Shown here: in pieces, positions 53,806-61,548 of the stretch
How the letters are laid out: every line of letters starts with the position of its first letter
How positions within the stretch are numbered: position 1 is the first letter of the stretch
The notes under the pieces: model-generated
What the model saw: only the letters and a program-made list of their open reading frames with translations
The model's database searches: none
What the model was told of the DNA's origin: nothing
Source: Variovorax paradoxus
GTDB taxonomy: Bacteria > Pseudomonadota > Gammaproteobacteria > Burkholderiales > Burkholderiaceae_C
Assembly: GCF_018614915.1 (NCBI RefSeq)
Contig: NZ_JAGGNU010000066.1
Location: forward strand, 1 to 64,000
Length of the DNA: 64,000 bases
Reading direction: 5' to 3'
Made by a program: the position numbers and the translations under genes

Positions 53806-54588
53806 TCAGGGCAGCAGCTGGAGCGACGCAGAGGCGCTCACCTGGCGCGCTGGCACCGGCTCGTCGTTCAGAACTGCCGCGGCGCGCTTCGCTTCGGCTG
53901 CCTTGGTGCCAGGGCAGGGCGTGTCGGTCAGGGCCATCGCCTTTTCGATGTCCGCCTTCTGGCACAGACGTGCGATTGCGGCCTTGTGCAGGCCGGCCGC
54001 GCGCAGCGCCTCGGCGTCGTAGCGGATGTCGCAGTTGTTGTCGGTCCAGGTGGAGCCACCGGAGGCGCCCCAGCCGGCGAACTGCACGCCACCAGTGGTC
54101 GAGCCCATGCAGGTGCCGTTCGTCGCGGTCAGCGGGGCGGCATAGGCCGTGGCCACGGGGTCGCGTTCCTGTGCGGGCGCGACGATCAAGGGTTCCGACT
54201 TGGCGGCCGCCGCCTCTTTCACCGGCTGCTCGGTGAGCGCCGTTTTGGTCTCGGCCGTTGTCGCCGCGGCAGGCAGCGAAACGTTCACGGTGTTCGTGAC
54301 CTTCGCCGATCCGCCCTTGGCGACCTGGCGCTGGGTTTGCTGCTGGCGCTGCGCCTGCTGCTGCGCGGCTATGGCCGTCGCCCGAGCCTCGGCGCGCGCC
54401 TGAGCTGCAGCCAGGGCAGCCGCGGTGCCGCCGTTGTTCACAGTGCCCGGCGTCGTCGGCGCGGGCGTCGGGTCGGTCGTGCAGTGCGGGTTGTGCGTGT
54501 GCTGCCCGTTTCCGCACACGGATGGCGGCGCAGCGTTGGCGGTACCGAGGGTTGCGAGGATCGCGATGACGATGATGGTGTTCTTCAT
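53806..54588 (-). CDS. Phage-encoded exported protein, 260 aa
   Basis: Signal peptide MKNTIIVIAILATLGTANA, then CGNGQHTHNPHC. A Pro/Thr linker, an Ala/Gln-rich coiled coil (about 60-90) and a Val/Ala-rich linker follow. The C-terminal domain contains CMGSTTGGVQFAGWGASGGS and further Cys residues. The C-terminal layout is seen in uncharacterised phage proteins from enterobacteria and burkholderiales. Exported in the early operon, it could modify the cell envelope (superinfection exclusion), an inference. Confidence 0.7.
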   Translation of the reverse strand: MKNTIIVIAILATLGTANAAPPSVCGNGQHTHNPHCTTDPTPAPTTPGTVNNGGTAAALAAAQARAEARATAIAAQQQAQRQQQTQRQVAKGGSAKVTNTVNVSLPAAATTAETKTALTEQPVKEAAAAKSEPLIVAPAQERDPVATAYAAPLTATNGTCMGSTTGGVQFAGWGASGGSTWTDNNCDIRYDAEALRAAGLHKAAIARLCQKADIEKAMALTDTPCPGTKAAEAKRAAAVLNDEPVPARQVSASASLQLLP

Positions 54589-54658
54589 TGGTAACGTGGT
54601 TGGTGGTGATGGGGTGAGCCGGGGCGGACTACTAAACCGCCGGGGCGCTTCAGGTGAA

Positions 54659-54787
54659 TCACTCCTTGGCGCCCTGCTCCGGCCCGAAACTGGTCAGCGG
54701 CAGGTTGTAGAAAGAGGGCAGCTGCTTGCGCAGCGCCGGCCGGAAGGTTTCAAAGGACAGGAGGAGACGGACGCCGGCCGGGCGCAC
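54659..54787 (-). CDS. Possible small phage protein, 42 aa
   Basis: Frame from GTG 54787: RPAGVRLLLSFETFRPALRK, then QLPSFYNLPLTSFGPEQGAK. It fills the otherwise empty gap between the KTSC gene and the exported protein and begins 13 bp after the KTSC stop. Composition looks protein-like but there is no clear ribosome-binding site. The remaining about 70 bp to 54588 show nothing. Confidence 0.35.
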   Translation of the reverse strand: MRPAGVRLLLSFETFRPALRKQLPSFYNLPLTSFGPEQGAKE

Positions 54788-54799
54788 CCTGGAAAGTGG

Positions 54800-55093
54800 T
54801 CAGGCAGACGCCGGCTCGGGCGCCTTGAACTTCTTGAAGGGCAGGCTCTTGATGTGCTCGCCGAAGAACTTGCCGATCGACTCGGCACCAACGAAGGCCG
54901 CATGGACCTCCGGCTGGACATCCGGGTACTGGTAAATCGATCCCAGGCCGCGCGTGAAGGTCACGGCGAGGGTCTTCGTCGCGGCGTCGTAGCCGATGGC
55001 GGCCACCTGGTTGCTTTCGACGGGCTGCAGCGGGATCTCGATGTATTCCGCGATGTCGTTGAAGGCGGCCGGGGCGGTATAGGTCTTGGGCAT
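54800..55093 (-). CDS. KTSC-domain phage protein
   Basis: A 97-residue protein with the KTSC fold pattern: VESNQVAAIGYDAATKTLAV, FTRGLGSIYQYPDVQPEVHA, then SIGKFFGEHIKSLPFKK. The domain occurs alone in phages and is fused to nucleases or synthetases elsewhere; a nucleic-acid role is suspected. Located between YqaJ and the exported protein. Confidence 0.8.
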   Translation of the reverse strand: MPKTYTAPAAFNDIAEYIEIPLQPVESNQVAAIGYDAATKTLAVTFTRGLGSIYQYPDVQPEVHAAFVGAESIGKFFGEHIKSLPFKKFKAPEPASA

Positions 55094-55125
55094 GGTCTTT
55101 CCTTGCGGTGGTTGGTGGGAATGGG

Positions 55126-56691
55126 TCAGGCTGCCTTGAGCGCGGGGGCGCGGAACTTCTCGTACTCGACCAAGATGGCTCGAGCGCGGGTCTCTTCGCC
55201 TTTTCCCCAGGTGCGGGAGGCGAGGAATCGGCTGATGTCGTCCTGATGCGCGACAACGGCGGCCTGGCGCGCGGCGGGGAGGGCGGTGACGCTCGGGGCC
55301 GGCGTCGGTGCGGGCGCGGCGGCGACTTCCGCAGGCGCGGGCGCGACCTTCGCAGCTTCCTTCGCTTTGAAGTCGGCGACACGGAACTGCACGAGCGCTT
55401 CGAAGTCGTCCTGCTGCTTCAGCACCAGCGATGCCACATCGGGGAACAGGGCCGAGTGGTCGGCGGCTTCCGTGGCCAGGTGCTTCAGGTTCGCGTCGAT
55501 GCGATCGGCCGTCGCGTTCGCCGCGATCTTCGCGTTGGCCAGCGTGTAGTCGATGGCGTCCTGCATGCTGGCAACCGTGCGCTTGCTCTTGATGGCGCCG
55601 GCAAAGTCCGCCGTCGTCACAGGCATGTACGGCTTGCCGATGCGAGCGTTCAACGCCTCGACGTGCGCGCGCAACGTGTTGCCCGCGTCGATGACCATCT
55701 GCTGCTTGCGGCGCTTCTCTTCGGCCTCGACAGCCGTCTCGAGGTCGATGGCCTTGCGGCGGTACGATTCGGCGATGTGGTCGATTGCCTTGATGGCTTC
55801 GTCAATCGTGGTCATCCGACCAAGGACGAAGGTCTTCGCCTGCGCCATGGATTCCTGAACGTCGCGGCAGAACGTGGCGTCCTGTTTGGCGTTGATGAAT
55901 TCAAGGTCAGTCGCGGGCTTGCCGGGGATGGTGGCGAGCACGGCCAGGGCATTGGCCTTGTACTCGTCCAAGTTGCCGGCGGTGACTTCGCCCTTCGCCT
56001 CGATGACGAGCGCCGGCAGGGCCTCGCGAGCCGTGGCTTGCGGCTTCGGCGCGGCAGGCTCGGCCGGCACGTAGGCGCACAGATCCTTATCGAACTGGTC
56101 CCAGCCGGCGGCGATGTCGTCGGCAAGGTGCTGGCTCGACTCGTACCAGCAATGACGCTCCTCGACGAGCGTGTAGGCGTCCGGGTGATCCTCGGGCACA
56201 TCATGGTTGCGCACCCACTTCGACGCCATGAACAGCACGCGGTCCGCGCCGGAGACCATGCACTGCTGCTCCATCTGCACGCGGTACTGAAGCGGCAGCG
56301 TCACCCCTTCGTTCAGGCCCGGCGCCGGCATCGCGGCGCGCAGTTCGTCGTTCAGGCTCTTGTGCTCGAGCGCGAGCACCTCGGCCATGGTCAACCCGTC
56401 GAACGAGGCCGACAGCCTGCCGTTGGTGCCGGTGACCGGGTAAAGCTCTTCGCCGATGATGGCTTCGGCCAGCGGGCGCGCCAGGCCTTCGAAGCGGTGG
56501 CCGTCATCGAAGCGGCGCTGCGTGGCGGAGTCGACGTCAGGCTTCAAACCCGTGTGCATCTCGTGCATGAGCTGCGTGCGGGTCTTGTACGGCGAGCAGG
56601 CCATCATCGCCGGCGCGTCGCTGGCGTTGAAGTGCGCCGCGCGGTGCGCATGCCACTCGGGGCTTCCTTGGATGAGGTTGAGGGTTTGCAT
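55126..56691 (-). CDS. YqaJ-like viral recombinase/exonuclease
   Basis: A 521-residue protein. The N-terminal lambda-exonuclease/YqaJ domain has GSPEWHAHRAAHFNASDAP, SASFDGLTM and EHKSLNDEL (acidic-Lys catalytic pair) and a Gln in YRVQMEQQ. A long helical region (about 250-420) and an Ala/Pro-rich linker follow, so the protein is larger than usual. It processes double-strand ends for the partner ERF annealing protein, and its start overlaps the ERF stop by one base (TGATG). Confidence 0.85.
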   Translation of the reverse strand: MQTLNLIQGSPEWHAHRAAHFNASDAPAMMACSPYKTRTQLMHEMHTGLKPDVDSATQRRFDDGHRFEGLARPLAEAIIGEELYPVTGTNGRLSASFDGLTMAEVLALEHKSLNDELRAAMPAPGLNEGVTLPLQYRVQMEQQCMVSGADRVLFMASKWVRNHDVPEDHPDAYTLVEERHCWYESSQHLADDIAAGWDQFDKDLCAYVPAEPAAPKPQATAREALPALVIEAKGEVTAGNLDEYKANALAVLATIPGKPATDLEFINAKQDATFCRDVQESMAQAKTFVLGRMTTIDEAIKAIDHIAESYRRKAIDLETAVEAEEKRRKQQMVIDAGNTLRAHVEALNARIGKPYMPVTTADFAGAIKSKRTVASMQDAIDYTLANAKIAANATADRIDANLKHLATEAADHSALFPDVASLVLKQQDDFEALVQFRVADFKAKEAAKVAPAPAEVAAAPAPTPAPSVTALPAARQAAVVAHQDDISRFLASRTWGKGEETRARAILVEYEKFRAPALKAA

Positions 56692-57518
56692 CAGACGGCT
56701 TTCTTGTAGGAGCGGAGAACCCGGGTCTGCTCTTCGGTGGGCTGGCCCTTGGTCGCGAGAGTCGCGAGGATCTGGTCGGGGGTCTTCTTGCCGGTCTCGA
56801 TGAGCTGGCGCCATGCGACGAGGTTCTTGTCGAAGCCTTCCTGCGGGTATGCAGGCGGCGCCGGCGGGGCTTGCGGTGCGGGCGGCGGTGCTGCGCTGCG
56901 GCCGTCGTCGTCCGGCATGATTTCGTCCTTGACGGCCAGGCCGGTGATCATCAACAGCGTGTACCGCGACAAGTAGGTCGTGGTCGACGACATCTGCTGG
57001 ATGTTGTTTTTGTTGCCGCTGGCGTCGAGCGGGCCGTCGAGCTCAATCGATTCGCTGTGGCCCAGCTTGTGCGTCAGCGTGCAGGTGACGTGGACCCGGT
57101 CGCCCTTGCGCTCGGGCTTCCAGCTGTGGCTGACGCCAACCTTGGCCAAGCCCTCGGTGATTGCGTCCGCGACGTTGCCAAGCGTGGCGTGCCAATAGTC
57201 GGTGGCGGTGCCGCCGTTCCTCGCATCGAAGTGAACGCGCTTGTCCTTGAGGATCGTCGGCGGATTCAACTTGAACTCAGCCATTGCGGCGACGTAGGCC
57301 TTCTTCGCTTGGTCGGCCTCATACTCGCGTTGCAGGGCGAGCATGTCGCGCAGTTGGTCCATGGTGCCGCCGGCCTGCAGCCAGGCGATCGCGTTTCCCA
57401 TGGGGCCGGCTGCGGGTGCCTGCACAACATTGGAAGCGGGCCGGACGGCCGGGACGGGACGCTCTTCTGGCTCGATCATCTCGAGCGTGAGCGGGGATTC
57501 TTTGAGGACGGTGCTCAT
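56691..57518 (-). CDS. ERF-family single-strand annealing protein
   Basis: A 275-residue recombinase. The ERF core reads YVAAMAEFKLNPPTILKDKR, TDYWHATLGNVADAITEGLA, then VHVTCTLTHKLGHSES and MSSTTTYLSRYTLLMITGLA. The C terminus has a Pro/Ala linker and a final helical domain. With YqaJ it forms the phage homologous recombination pair, which may also circularise phage DNA. Confidence 0.9.
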   Translation of the reverse strand: MSTVLKESPLTLEMIEPEERPVPAVRPASNVVQAPAAGPMGNAIAWLQAGGTMDQLRDMLALQREYEADQAKKAYVAAMAEFKLNPPTILKDKRVHFDARNGGTATDYWHATLGNVADAITEGLAKVGVSHSWKPERKGDRVHVTCTLTHKLGHSESIELDGPLDASGNKNNIQQMSSTTTYLSRYTLLMITGLAVKDEIMPDDDGRSAAPPPAPQAPPAPPAYPQEGFDKNLVAWRQLIETGKKTPDQILATLATKGQPTEEQTRVLRSYKKAV

Positions 57519-57527
57519 GGCTTTCTT

Positions 57528-57764
57528 TCAGCGTTGGAGGAGGTAACCGACAGCAGCCCAAGATGCAGGGATGCCGACGAGCAGAAAGAGAAAGAAGACA
57601 GCGAGCACCTTGTTGACGGTCGCTCCGATATCGGCTTGGTAGTCCTGCTGCTCGGCGTGCGAGACGCGCTGGTCTCCGATGGGCATATCGCCCCAGTGGC
57701 CTGCACGTGTGCGGCGTGGCGCGTCGATGTTGATCGGCGCGAAATACCCAGTCTCGATGCTCAT
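57528..57764 (-). CDS. Small phage membrane protein, 78 aa
   Basis: Polar first 50 residues (MSIETGYFAPINIDAPRRTR) followed by one transmembrane helix, VLAVFFLFLLVGIPASWAAV. Overlaps its upstream neighbour by 4 bases. Unknown function. Confidence 0.6.
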   Translation of the reverse strand: MSIETGYFAPINIDAPRRTRAGHWGDMPIGDQRVSHAEQQDYQADIGATVNKVLAVFFLFLLVGIPASWAAVGYLLQR

Positions 57765-57940
57765 GGTGCGTACCTCGTGAAGTAAAGGATGACGGCGGTG
57801 GCTATGCCGATCAGGGTGCAAGCGGGAACGAAGATTCGGTGGCCGAGCGACTTGCGCGGGCCGTGGAACTCGATGGCGATGGCGTCTCTGCAGACGTCTC
57901 TGCTGGTTCGCGGCGTCAGGGGCATGGGGCGTGACGTCAT
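57761..57940 (-). CDS. Small phage membrane protein, 59 aa
   Basis: From ATG 57940: MTSRPMPLTPRTSRDVCRDA, a short polar part, then one helix (IFVPACTLIGIATAVILYFT). Chain of 4-base overlaps supports it. Unknown function. Confidence 0.55.
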   Translation of the reverse strand: MTSRPMPLTPRTSRDVCRDAIAIEFHGPRKSLGHRIFVPACTLIGIATAVILYFTRYAP

Positions 57941-58137
57941 GAGGCGCTCCCGGTGGCCCTGGCGGGCCTGTAGCCGTGTCCAGTCGCCTCGCTGAGGCAC
58001 TGCTTGTGGACGCGCACCTTGTGACCGTCAGGAGTCTCCAGTTCGGCAAAGGTGAAGCCACCCTTGATGCGCACCAGTTGCGCCGAACAGTGGAAACACT
58101 GCGAGACACCGCCATCCTTGAATTTGCGCGCGCTCAT
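57937..58137 (-). CDS. Small phage zinc-finger protein, 66 aa
   Basis: CFHC near residue 14 and HKQC near residue 45 form a probable zinc site, with the basic start MSARKFKDGG. It overlaps both neighbours by ATGA. No family assigned. Confidence 0.6.
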   Translation of the reverse strand: MSARKFKDGGVSQCFHCSAQLVRIKGGFTFAELETPDGHKVRVHKQCLSEATGHGYRPARATGSAS

Positions 58138-58283
58138 GCCTCGCCCTCCTCATCGCCCGGGTAATCGGGGTCGCGCGGATCGGGATGGCGGGCCAGCTCG
58201 CGCTGATAGCGGCGCTCGGCGTTGCGCTCCTGGATCAGGTCTTCGCGCTCGTCGTCGCGGCCGGTGTCGATGAAGCGGGTCAC
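58134..58283 (-). CDS. Small charged phage protein, 49 aa
   Basis: GTG start overlaps the preceding stop (GTGA). The sequence is highly charged (DDEREDLIQERNAERRYQRE, then HPDPRDPDYPGDEEGEA) and probably a coiled helix with acidic tail. Supported mainly by the overlap chain. Confidence 0.55.
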   Translation of the reverse strand: MTRFIDTGRDDEREDLIQERNAERRYQRELARHPDPRDPDYPGDEEGEA

Positions 58284-58591
58284 AGCGTGAACCTCCCGTC
58301 GTTGGCTTCGATCGCGTCGTCGACCGGATCGGTGCCCTCGGTCACCTTGGCGATGACAGCCGCAGCGTTGCGCATGCACAGCTGGTAGTCGTCCTCGGTG
58401 GGGCGCTCGGCTTCGTTATCGAGGTCCTGCGCGACCATGTTGGCGTGCAGGGCCCGCAGCGCGGCCAGCATCTCGGCCCGCTGGTCGGCGCCGATCTTCT
58501 GTCCAGCTTCGAACCACTCGCGCGCCGTTTCGATGAGGCGAGGATCAGGGCGGAACATCCGCTTCTCGGCGAGGTACTGGTCGAGCGTCAT
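58280..58591 (-). CDS. Small phage protein, 103 aa
   Basis: Mostly helical: MTLDQYLAEKRMFRPDPRLI, KIGADQRAEMLAALRALHAN, LCMRNAAAVIAKVTEGTDPV. No family recognised. Overlaps both neighbours by 4 bases. Confidence 0.6.
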   Translation of the reverse strand: MTLDQYLAEKRMFRPDPRLIETAREWFEAGQKIGADQRAEMLAALRALHANMVAQDLDNEAERPTEDDYQLCMRNAAAVIAKVTEGTDPVDDAIEANDGRFTL

Positions 58592-58950
58592 GCGGCGCTC
58601 CCGGTGATGACGATGAGGGCGGGCGAAAGCGTTGCGAGGTACTCGCGTTTGCACTTGCCCTTGCGCTTCCAGGCGTGCGCCAGGTGCTCGAATCGCTGGC
58701 CGAAGTCATGGCGGCCGGCGATCCGGTTCAGCCACTCGTGAACTTCCATCTGGCAGCGGGCGTCGCAGCGCATGACCTCTATCGCTGCTTCCAGGTGTCC
58801 GTTGTCGAGCACACGCAGGTCGGTGAGGTCGAACGGAAACCGCGTGCCGTTGTAGAGGCCCAGAAGGACGCCTGCAGCCGCACGAGCGCCTGACGTGCCC
58901 TGATGGATCTGCGTCAGGTTCCAGAGCTTGACAAGAGCTGCGGTGTTCAT
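58588..58950 (-). CDS. Phage protein with LYNGTRFPFDLTDLR motif, 120 aa
   Basis: A small protein, MNTAALVKLWNLTQIHQGTS, with the recognisable segment LLGLYNGTRFPFDLTDLRVL and EVMRCDARCQMEVHEWLNRI. This pattern recurs in phages and plasmids of proteobacteria; no function known. Overlaps neighbours. Confidence 0.65.
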   Translation of the reverse strand: MNTAALVKLWNLTQIHQGTSGARAAAGVLLGLYNGTRFPFDLTDLRVLDNGHLEAAIEVMRCDARCQMEVHEWLNRIAGRHDFGQRFEHLAHAWKRKGKCKREYLATLSPALIVITGSAA

Positions 58951-59177
58951 GCCGCGCTCCTGGCAGCCTTGGCGACGGCGGCGGCGGTCGCCGCATGACG
59001 GCGAGCGATTCCGGCGCACATGGCGTGAAAGTCGGCAGCCGAGTGCTTGCCTTCATCCCGCAGGTCGCGCGCCATCTGGATGTTGTCGAAACCGGCTGCG
59101 ATCCAACGATAGAAATCGCGGCGGGCGCGCATCTGTGCCAGCGTGACGCAGCGGCGCGGCGTGTGCTGCGCGCTCAT
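58947..59177 (-). CDS. Small phage protein, 76 aa
   Basis: MSAQHTPRRCVTLAQMRARR, then YRWIAAGFDNIQMARDLRDE and an Ala-rich helix. Helical, probably DNA- or protein-binding. Part of the overlap chain; unknown. Confidence 0.6.
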   Translation of the reverse strand: MSAQHTPRRCVTLAQMRARRDFYRWIAAGFDNIQMARDLRDEGKHSAADFHAMCAGIARRHAATAAAVAKAARSAA

Positions 59178-59299
59178 GCCAAACCCCTGAACATGGCAGA
59201 AAGCGCACCGTTGATACCGATGCCAGCCAGACTGCCCAGCACGAGGCCCGTAAACATAATCGCGGCCACGACCCCGAGGGCGATGAAGAAGGTCTTCAT
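59174..59299 (-). CDS. Small phage membrane protein, 41 aa
   Basis: MKTFFIALGVVAAIMFTGLV then LGSLAGIGINGALSAMF: one transmembrane helix. Fits between its neighbours with 4-base overlaps on both sides. Function unknown. Confidence 0.55.
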   Translation of the reverse strand: MKTFFIALGVVAAIMFTGLVLGSLAGIGINGALSAMFRGLA

Positions 59300-59502
59300 G
59301 ACGCGCTCACCTTGAAGAAGGCATCCGCAGCCTTCACCGACAGGCGCGCAGCGCTTTCGAGCGCATCCGGCGAGGTCGACGAGAGGATCTTGGCGCCGTA
59401 CGGGCCGGCGAACATCGCAAGGAAGAGCTGTTGCGCGAGCTCGTTGCGCGGATTCCGGCGCGGCCCCTGCGGTGCCAGCTTTGACGCTGCGGCGGTTGTC
59501 AT
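59296..59502 (-). CDS. First gene of the early left operon, 68 aa
   Basis: Starts MTTAAASKLAPQGPRRNPRN, followed by ELAQQLFLAMFAGPYGAKIL and a helix ending DAFFKVSAS. Unknown. It is the promoter-proximal gene, 35 bp downstream of the operator pair, with AGGAGT upstream of the start. Confidence 0.6.
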   Translation of the reverse strand: MTTAAASKLAPQGPRRNPRNELAQQLFLAMFAGPYGAKILSSTSPDALESAARLSVKAADAFFKVSAS

Positions 59503-59536
59503 GTCTTCACTCCTATTTGGTGGGCGAGTGAAGGCA

Positions 59537-59578
59537 GTTTAGGTCAACCTAAACGCCAAGGTCAAGGAAAACCTAAAC
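59537..59578 (-). promoter_or_regulatory. Early left promoter (PL-like) with two repressor operators
   Basis: Minus strand: -35 TTGACC (59560-59565), 17-bp spacer, -10 CTAAAC (59537-59542). Operator A GTTTAGGTTTTCCTTGAC (59561-59578) covers -35, and operator B GTTTAGGTTGACCTAAAC (59537-59554), a near-perfect palindrome, covers -10. Their starts are 24 bp apart. A weaker third site (half GTTTAGGG) may lie at 59591-59608. Drives the leftward operon and should be shut by the repressor. Confidence 0.75.
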
Positions 59579-59617
59579 TTATTTTGCAGGGTTGGTAAAC
59601 CCCTAAACCCGGGGGCG

Positions 59618-59643
59618 AAAAAAAAGCCCGCACGCGGCGGGCT
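59618..59643 (-). terminator. Strong intrinsic terminator between acyltransferase and PL
   Basis: Stem AGCCCGC/GCGGGCT with a 5-base loop, followed on the minus strand by eight T. It ends leftward transcription coming from the repressor and acyltransferase, insulating the early promoter. Confidence 0.9.
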
Positions 59644-59672
59644 GTTGAATCAATCGAGGGGGGCTTATGCGG

Positions 59673-60686
59673 CTAGGCCGCGGCGCGTGGCCTGCTGACT
59701 CTTCGTGCCTTGTTCGAGAGCCAGATCCCCAACGTAATCCCCGGCTTCTCGACGGCGCGATAGGCCGCGCAGGGAAGGCCGGCGAGCATCAGGAGCCACA
59801 CGCCCCATTGAACGAACGCCGGGGCTTGCGCGAGACCACCGAACGCCAGCCAGAACGCCAGCGGGTGCGTGAGGTAGATCCCATAGGAATAGGTGGCGAC
59901 GACACTGGCGCACTTCACGAGCGGCGGGCTCTTGACGGGCCGGCACAGCGGGATGCTGAGCCCCAGCAGTAGGCACATGATCATCATCGCGGGCGCCTGT
60001 GGGACGCCGGCCGCGACGATGGCGGGGATCACCACAGCTGCGACCGCGATGAAGCCGAACAGCACGATCGGGGAGAGCTGAGCGTCGCGGCGTTTGGCCA
60101 GCACGAAGGCGAGCGCGCCCGGCAGAAAGCACGGGACGAACCGGAGCAAGTGCAGATCGATGGAGGTCAGCCATGCGACGGCCGCCAGCGCAAGGGATGC
60201 GCCGCAGATCAGCGCGATCCGAAGCCTCGGCTGAGACAACCTGGTCACTACGTACAGGGCAGGCAGGAACAGGTACATCTGCAACTCATAGGGCAGCGTC
60301 CAGAGTGGGCGCGGGGTGGATGCATGCCCTGTGATGTTCTGGATGAGCAGCAGGTTGCTCGCCAACTCGCCGAGATCGGTAAGCACGCCTTCTCGCCATT
60401 TCAGCAGGGCCGAGAGTATGACCACGGCAACGGCAAGCGGGTAGATTCTGAAGACCCTTCGGATGAAGAACGGTCCTGCGGCTGGCCCATGCCGTTCGAG
60501 CGACATCAGAAGGACCAAGGTGGTGTGAACGAAAAATATTGCCACCCCCAGGCCGCCAAGCGCTTCAAGGCGGTAAACGGCCTCCTGCTCGGCGCCCCAT
60601 CCGACGAAATCGCGCATGTGACTGAGCACGACGAACGAAACCGCGCATGACCGCAGCAGATCGAGATTCGGGTTGTCCTTGTTCAT
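59673..60686 (-). CDS. Membrane acyltransferase (acyltransferase 3 family), lysogenic conversion candidate
   Basis: A 337-residue polytopic protein with about ten helices. It carries the acyltransferase-3 start NPNLDLLRSCAVSFVVLSHM, RVFRIYPLAVAVV (the R-x10-H region begins upstream) and the late GIYLTHPLAFWLAFG segment. Such enzymes O-acylate LPS O-antigen or exopolysaccharide. It sits between the repressor operon and a terminator and is expressed in the lysogen direction, so it could change the host surface. Start 60686; ATG 60701 is five codons upstream. Confidence 0.8.
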   Translation of the reverse strand: MNKDNPNLDLLRSCAVSFVVLSHMRDFVGWGAEQEAVYRLEALGGLGVAIFFVHTTLVLLMSLERHGPAAGPFFIRRVFRIYPLAVAVVILSALLKWREGVLTDLGELASNLLLIQNITGHASTPRPLWTLPYELQMYLFLPALYVVTRLSQPRLRIALICGASLALAAVAWLTSIDLHLLRFVPCFLPGALAFVLAKRRDAQLSPIVLFGFIAVAAVVIPAIVAAGVPQAPAMMIMCLLLGLSIPLCRPVKSPPLVKCASVVATYSYGIYLTHPLAFWLAFGGLAQAPAFVQWGVWLLMLAGLPCAAYRAVEKPGITLGIWLSNKARRVSRPRAAA

Positions 60687-60748
60687 CCCGCCGAGTATCA
60701 CGTTGAGGTGAGGGTGGGCGCGCGGGACATTTGTCCTGGGCGCCCACC

Positions 60749-61093
60749 CTATGCGTTGAGCAATTGGTAGGGCAAATCGCTTTCCTCGGGCTGCGGCTTC
60801 GATATGTCGGCCTGAAGCGCATCGCAGGAGGTGTGCCCTACGCCTGGCTGTGCCGCCGTGTACTGGATGAGGCCGTACAGGTGCTGCACGGATGAATAGA
60901 TGGCGTACTGCAATCGATCGGCGAAGTTGCCAACGACGCCGAACTCATCGTCTCCGTCTTTCGTGGAAATGATGGGCATGTACCCCTGAATCTCCCCGGC
61001 CTCTGCGCGCTTCAAATCACGTCGCATTGCCTCTACCACCTCCGCCCTTGCTTCTCTGCTTTGGCGCTTGAACTGCAGCACTTGACCCGTCAC
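60749..61093 (-). CDS. Phage protein of unknown function, 114 aa
   Basis: From GTG 61093: TGQVLQFKRQSREARAEVVE, then YMPIISTKDGDDEFGVVGNF and helices (ADRLQYAIYSSVQHLYGLIQ). The frame overlaps the repressor 3' end by 77 bp. An internal ATG at 61027 has a GGAGG site and would give 92 residues with 11 bp overlap; both are possible. Lies between repressor and acyltransferase in the lysogenic operon. Confidence 0.6.
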   Translation of the reverse strand: MTGQVLQFKRQSREARAEVVEAMRRDLKRAEAGEIQGYMPIISTKDGDDEFGVVGNFADRLQYAIYSSVQHLYGLIQYTAAQPGVGHTSCDALQADISKPQPEESDLPYQLLNA

Positions 61094-61547
61094 TTAGGAA
61101 CCCCGGCTTTCCGTGTTTCGCGGCGAATCCACCCTTGGTCGCCGCGAGTGCAGTATGGGGTTGTGACGACGTGGACCCGGGTCGGGTTTGCGCCACATCG
61201 AGCAACTCAAGCGCCAAGTTTTCCACGATCTTGAGCAGTCTCGGCGGGAGCGTTTTTGCTTGGTCAGGCGTAAGTAAGTCAAAGGGCCACGCGGGCGTTT
61301 CGATCATCGTGCCCTGGTCGAAAAACCGGGGCTCCAGGCCGAGGCGCACGGCCAAGCCCATCCCGGCCCGCTCGCCGAACGATTCTTCTGGATCGAGCAA
61401 CTGACTGATTCGGCCCTTCGTGAGGCCGGCCTTCCTGATAAAGGCGGTCCTGTCGCCGTTGTACGGCGCGGAATTGATCAGCAGCTCAAGCCGCTTCTTC
61501 CGATGTTGATCCTGATCATCCATGTTGAGAAAAGGATAAACATTCAT
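61017..61547 (-). CDS. Phage repressor-like HTH protein
   Basis: A 176-residue protein with an N-terminal HTH (KKRLELLINSAPYNGDRTAF, RKAGLTKGRISQLLDPEESF, then AGMGLAVRLGLEPRFFDQG). The C-terminal half is a helical, basic region without a LexA/S24 protease domain. Reads leftward from the operator region, opposite to the Cro-like gene, as for lambda cI. ATG 61547 abuts the first operator with no ribosome-binding site, suggesting a leaderless message; ATG 61523 is the alternative. Expected to bind GTTTAGG-type operators. Confidence 0.75.
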   Translation of the reverse strand: MNVYPFLNMDDQDQHRKKRLELLINSAPYNGDRTAFIRKAGLTKGRISQLLDPEESFGERAGMGLAVRLGLEPRFFDQGTMIETPAWPFDLLTPDQAKTLPPRLLKIVENLALELLDVAQTRPGSTSSQPHTALAATKGGFAAKHGKPGFLSDGSSAAVQAPKQRSKGGGGRGNAT

Positions 61548-61548
61548 G

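Noticed and set aside
48000..59500. CRISPR array
   Set aside because: No regularly spaced direct repeats of 25-40 bp were seen anywhere in the window.
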